NCBI GenBank assembly: GCA_963608705.1
Contig: CAVDHB010000002.1
Location: forward strand, 1-57,037
DNA: 57,037 nt
Direction of reading: 5' to 3'
Origin: CAVDHB01 sp963608705
GTDB lineage: Bacteria > Bacteroidota > Bacteroidia > Bacteroidales > Bacteroidaceae
Under the pieces are notes generated by a model. It did not search any database and was not told where the DNA came from. It was given only the letters and a program-made list of their open reading frames with translations. The position numbers and the translations under genes are program-made. This document shows, piece after piece, positions 54,581 through 57,037 of this stretch. Position 1 is the stretch's first letter. Every line of letters begins with the position of its first letter.

Positions 54581-54679
54581 TCACCACACTCCGCACGACT
54601 GTACGAAGAAACTACCGCCGATAGCGGTGAGTACGGTGATGATAAACTGGATAATAGTCTGCCATCTGGATTTGCTCAT
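54581..54679 (-). CDS. Smalltalk protein (32 aa)
   Basis: A 32-codon gene starting MSKSRWQTIIQFIITVLTAI and ending in a Cys-containing tail (VQSCGVW). This is the Bacteroides smalltalk family: a tiny protein with one hydrophobic segment, nearly always just downstream of an HU-like gene, as here (45 bp). Function unknown. The amidase gene that often follows is absent. Confidence 0.85.
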   Translation of the reverse strand: MSKSRWQTIIQFIITVLTAIGGSFFVQSCGVW

Positions 54680-54724
54680 AATTCAATTCGTTTTAAAGGG
54701 TTATACTTGGTTTACGCTTCCGGC

Positions 54725-55207
54725 TCAAAGATTTTCATCTGTTCCCGGTTCCGAAGGTTCTGTAGTCTCGTTTCCGCCGGAGTCCGTGGAACCACCGCCT
54801 GTGGAGCCAGCACCCGTGGATTTCCGCAGTGTGGCCATCATGTCAAGGCTCTTGTTGCTGAGTGTGCCGGTGGCTCTGGAGCGGAGTCTCACGGAGTCGA
54901 CGTTCTTCGTCACCGAGAATTCCTCCTCCGTGGCGGCACCGCCTCTTTTGTTCCGTATGCCCACGGAGAAGATGGCCAGGTTGTCGATTTTCACGTTCTT
55001 CCCGTCGAGCAGCTCCTCCTTGATACATTTCACCATCGCCCGCATCACCCCCACACAGGTAGCCTCGGAGAACCCGGTGTTGTGGTTGACCATGTGCTCG
55101 GCCAGCTGGTCCAGGTTGATGGTTTCCCCCGGAATCGGCTTGGCGTACCATCTGCCGAAAGTAAGGCTGCCCTTCAAGTTGTTCTGATAAACTTTGTACT
55201 TAATCAT
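54725..55207 (-). CDS. HU-family DNA-binding protein with acidic low-complexity tail
   Basis: 160 residues. HU/IHF-like domain (residues 1-125: YKVYQNNLKGSLTFGRWYAK, GETINLDQLAEHMV, FSVGIRNKRGG), then a Gly/Ser/Thr/Glu-rich tail (GAGSTGGGSTDSGGNETTEP). This divergent HU group (HU-CCDC81-like) pairs with smalltalk in Bacteroides. The best -7 candidate TATCTTCG (55259-55266) is imperfect. Confidence 0.85.
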   Translation of the reverse strand: MIKYKVYQNNLKGSLTFGRWYAKPIPGETINLDQLAEHMVNHNTGFSEATCVGVMRAMVKCIKEELLDGKNVKIDNLAIFSVGIRNKRGGAATEEEFSVTKNVDSVRLRSRATGTLSNKSLDMMATLRKSTGAGSTGGGSTDSGGNETTEPSEPGTDENL

Positions 55208-55376
55208 ACATCTTTTTCGTTTTTAATTGGTTATTACTATGGGATCCCTTTACACCCGCGAAGATAGCGCAAGCCACGGCGGCGGTCATGCGTTCCCCCG
55301 CCAAGACGGGCGCAACCGTGAGATAAGAGGAGGTTGCGGGGAGAAGAGAGTAAGTTTCCAGTAAAAAACAGTTATC

Positions 55377-55431
55377 GTGTACACTGTTATGTACACTTTC
55401 TTTGTCACATGAGGAAAAACAAGTATATTTG
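55377..55431 (+). promoter_or_regulatory. Operator and promoter of the toxin-antitoxin operon
   Basis: Promoter TTTG (55401-55404), 19 bp, TATATTTG (55424-55431), a full consensus match. Just upstream TGTACACT occurs twice (55378 and 55390, 12 bp apart), the first part of palindrome GTGTACAC: a likely site for autorepression by the antitoxin. Confidence 0.7.
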
Positions 55432-55456
55432 CACAAAACAAACAATAGTAAAGGAC

Positions 55457-55711
55457 ATGGAAACATTATCAGTAAGAGAATATCGCAGCAATCTTGCCGC
55501 TTCATTTGCCAAAGCGGACAAAGGAGAAAAGGTTTTTATTCGCAGGAAAAACGAGATATACGCCTTGGTCAAAGTAGGGCATGAGGATATCACCGTATCT
55601 CCCGAGTCGCAGACCGTTTTCGAGAAAAGAATAAAAGCGGCCTGCGCAGAAGTCAAAGCCCACATGGAAGGCAGGAATGAACTTCCTTTAGCTAAAGACA
55701 TTGTATTCTGA
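55457..55711 (+). CDS. Type II antitoxin, Phd/YefM-like
   Basis: 84 residues from the ATG at 55457 (METLSVREYRSNLAASF). The N-terminal VREYRSNLAASFAKADKGEKVFI is the DNA-binding Phd/YefM fold; the C-terminal helix (RIKAACAEVKAHMEGR) would bind the toxin. The stop TGA overlaps the toxin ATG by 1 nt, typical of coupled TA genes. Confidence 0.88.
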   Translation: METLSVREYRSNLAASFAKADKGEKVFIRRKNEIYALVKVGHEDITVSPESQTVFEKRIKAACAEVKAHMEGRNELPLAKDIVF

Positions 55712-56043
55712 TGAAAGTCATAGCCACAAAGGAATTCGTGAGGAGTGCGAAACCTATCGCAAAGAAATACCGCAGTTTCAATGCAGACTATCAGAAACTA
55801 ATCGAGGAGCTTTCCAAGAATCCTCGAATGGGTACAGATTTGGGAGATGGATTCCGAAAAGTTCGAATGTCCATTTCCTCGAAAGGAAAGGGGAAATCTG
55901 GAGGAGCGAGAGTGATTACCTTTGACATGATTGAAAGAAACGACTGCCTATACCTTATGTTAGCATATGATAAGGCGGATTATGCCTCAGTCAGAATTGA
56001 CATCGTGAAAAAACTGGCAAAGGAAATGGGACTTCTGTCATAA
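55711..56043 (+). CDS. RelE/ParE-family toxin (putative mRNA interferase)
   Basis: 110 residues. Starts KVIATKEFVRSAKPIAKKY and has the family's FRKVRMSISSKGKGKSGGAR and YLMLAYDKAD strands. The RelE-type group acting on mRNA is more likely than ParE, by its Phd/YefM-type partner. Begins inside the antitoxin stop codon. Confidence 0.87.
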   Translation: MKVIATKEFVRSAKPIAKKYRSFNADYQKLIEELSKNPRMGTDLGDGFRKVRMSISSKGKGKSGGARVITFDMIERNDCLYLMLAYDKADYASVRIDIVKKLAKEMGLLS

Positions 56044-56089
56044 ATTCAATCTTGCCATCGGGCTACAAACCTTCCAGAACAGAAGAATC

Positions 56090-56290
56090 ATGGAAAAGAA
56101 ACAGAATAATAAGAATCTCGGAGAACTTACCGAGGCTGGACGGGTTCAAAATACGGATGAAATGTCTGAAGAAGAGTATTTTGAATATGTGAAGAGCCAA
56201 GGGTATATTACATTGGAAGAGTCTAAGAGGAGATTCACGAAAATAATGATGGAGAAATTAAAAGAGATTCATGGCGGTGATTGTAAATAG
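56090..56290 (+). CDS. Small hypothetical protein, third gene of TA operon
   Basis: 66 residues, highly charged (SEEEYFEYVKSQGYITLEESKRRF), mostly helical by composition. It begins 46 bp after the toxin stop with no promoter seen, so probably cotranscribed. It could be a second partner or antitoxin-like helper; no family recognised. Confidence 0.6.
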   Translation: MEKKQNNKNLGELTEAGRVQNTDEMSEEEYFEYVKSQGYITLEESKRRFTKIMMEKLKEIHGGDCK

Positions 56291-56339
56291 TGTGGCAAAG
56301 CGAAAGACTTGGCTTTCAGCCAAGCTTTCACTTCACACA
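56290..56339. terminator. Hairpin between convergent TA operon and exported protein gene
   Basis: CTTGGCT/AGCCAAG around TTC, extended by GAAAG/CTTTC and TGTG/CACA. No long T-run, but the position between convergent genes fits a shared 3'-end structure. Confidence 0.45.
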
Positions 56340-56355
56340 TTCCAGCACAGTTGTT

Positions 56356-56832
56356 TTAGATATTCTTGAAGAAACAAGCGAGCGCAAATGTATAATGAGT
56401 CGCTTTTTCTCCAAATGTTTGTATATCAAAAGTATAATCTCCAAAAGCCCGTTCTAATTTTTCTATCTCATCCACAGACAAAAAAGGCTTCTTGAAAAAC
56501 AAAAACTCCACATTTTCAACTTTTCCTTTTGAATCACAAGTAAATCTTGTGACCATTTTCTCTAATTTCAACTCTTCAAGCCTTTTTGTGGAAAACACTT
56601 TCCTGTAAACGTCACGTATCGGAGTTTTCGGCTTTGCCAAGAATTTATCAGCCGTACTGACCTGCAAGGAGTACCCACCTAAATCTTGACGGTAAACCTT
56701 ACGATTTTCATAGTCGAAAACATACGTTTTCCCATTGCATTCTTTGGTTACTGTTTGCGCTTGCATGGAAATTGGATATGCAAGAAACAAAACTACAACC
56801 ATAAAAACACCAATACTAAATAGATTCTTCAT
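56356..56832 (-). CDS. Exported protein of unknown function
   Basis: 158 residues with a signal peptide (FMVVVLFLAYPISMQAQ). Mature protein has a pattern like TonB/energy-transducer C-terminal folds (KVENVEFLFFKKPFLSVDEIEKLERAF) but no firm match. -7 box TATATTTG at 56855-56862. Confidence 0.6.
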   Translation of the reverse strand: MKNLFSIGVFMVVVLFLAYPISMQAQTVTKECNGKTYVFDYENRKVYRQDLGGYSLQVSTADKFLAKPKTPIRDVYRKVFSTKRLEELKLEKMVTRFTCDSKGKVENVEFLFFKKPFLSVDEIEKLERAFGDYTFDIQTFGEKATHYTFALACFFKNI

Positions 56833-57026
56833 GGGGTAATCTTTTAAGTTACAACAAATATAAGATATATTTCCATTACGCCAAGCAATTACTGGTGTCT
56901 TTTATATATTTTCCACATACATTTGTCGCATCGGATTTTTAATCATGGGCGGTCGGAAGAAAATAAATGTAACGACTTAACAAAAAAAGACTTAATTTTG
57001 CATCGTCAAATATAAATTTACGAGCT

Positions 57027-57037
57027 ATGCATTTGAG
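57027..57037 (+). CDS. Possible start of a gene cut by the window end
   Basis: A plus-strand -7 box TAATTTTG (56993-57000) is followed 26 bp later by ATG CAT TTG at 57027, the only visible codons. Identity unknown. Nothing else is seen in 56870-57026. Confidence 0.35.

Overview
The window is a chromosomal segment from a Bacteroidales gut bacterium (Bacteroides/Parabacteroides-like). Three things support this. Promoters repeatedly show the Bacteroidetes pattern TTTG, 19-20 bp, TAnnTTTG. The gene content is typical of the order: frdCAB-type fumarate reductase, TonB-dependent receptors, exported glycoside hydrolases, PepSY-like lipoprotein, HU/smalltalk pair, DUF2795 and DUF4143 ATPases. Gene starts show no obvious Shine-Dalgarno sequences. 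Genus assignment is inference.

Layout. 1-3.1 kb is an accessory island read on the minus strand. It has a folded leader/ncRNA with its own terminator, an EcoRI-family adenine methyltransferase, a DUF262-HNH nuclease and a 52-residue RelB-like ORF. 3.3-8.8 kb is a tripartite heavy-metal RND efflux operon (CusA/CzcA, adaptor, TolC-like). 9.1-11.9 kb holds mutS and tRNA-Val(TAC). 12.0-18.5 kb is a tight three-gene operon (TonB receptor, GH32, GH36) suited to raffinose-type sugars. 18.9-25 kb holds a PepSY lipoprotein, rplU-rpmA, a thioredoxin-like exported protein with a small partner, and an unknown exported protein. 24.3-27.7 kb is the fumarate reductase operon. 28-33.6 kb mixes Rpn-type nuclease and ATPase genes with a quinone reductase-like flavoprotein and tcdA. 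33.7-38.9 kb holds an MscS channel, two PLP sulfur amino-acid enzymes and nhaA. 39-48.6 kb holds a very large modular GH31, an outer-membrane barrel receptor, a TPR/HTH membrane regulator and an AAA ATPase. 48.8-57 kb holds GH105, ferritin, DUF2795, a degenerate methyltransferase-like protein, GH127, HU plus smalltalk, a toxin-antitoxin locus, an exported unknown, and the first codons of a gene cut by the window edge.

Three signals stand out. (1) The nuclease/methyltransferase operon has a roughly 290-nt multibranched leader that ends in an intrinsic-terminator-like hairpin before the methyltransferase. (2) Several intergenic regions carry short tandem palindromic arrays of unrelated sequence but the same 22-bp period, alongside six copies of one near-perfect palindrome with arms GAGACGCGAT/ATCGCGTCTC. 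(3) The heptamer GTTCACA forms four phased copies upstream of the receptor promoter and an inverted pair at the divergent ATPase/regulator region, bracketing the TPR/HTH regulator gene. All functional statements come from reading sequence motifs; no searches were run.
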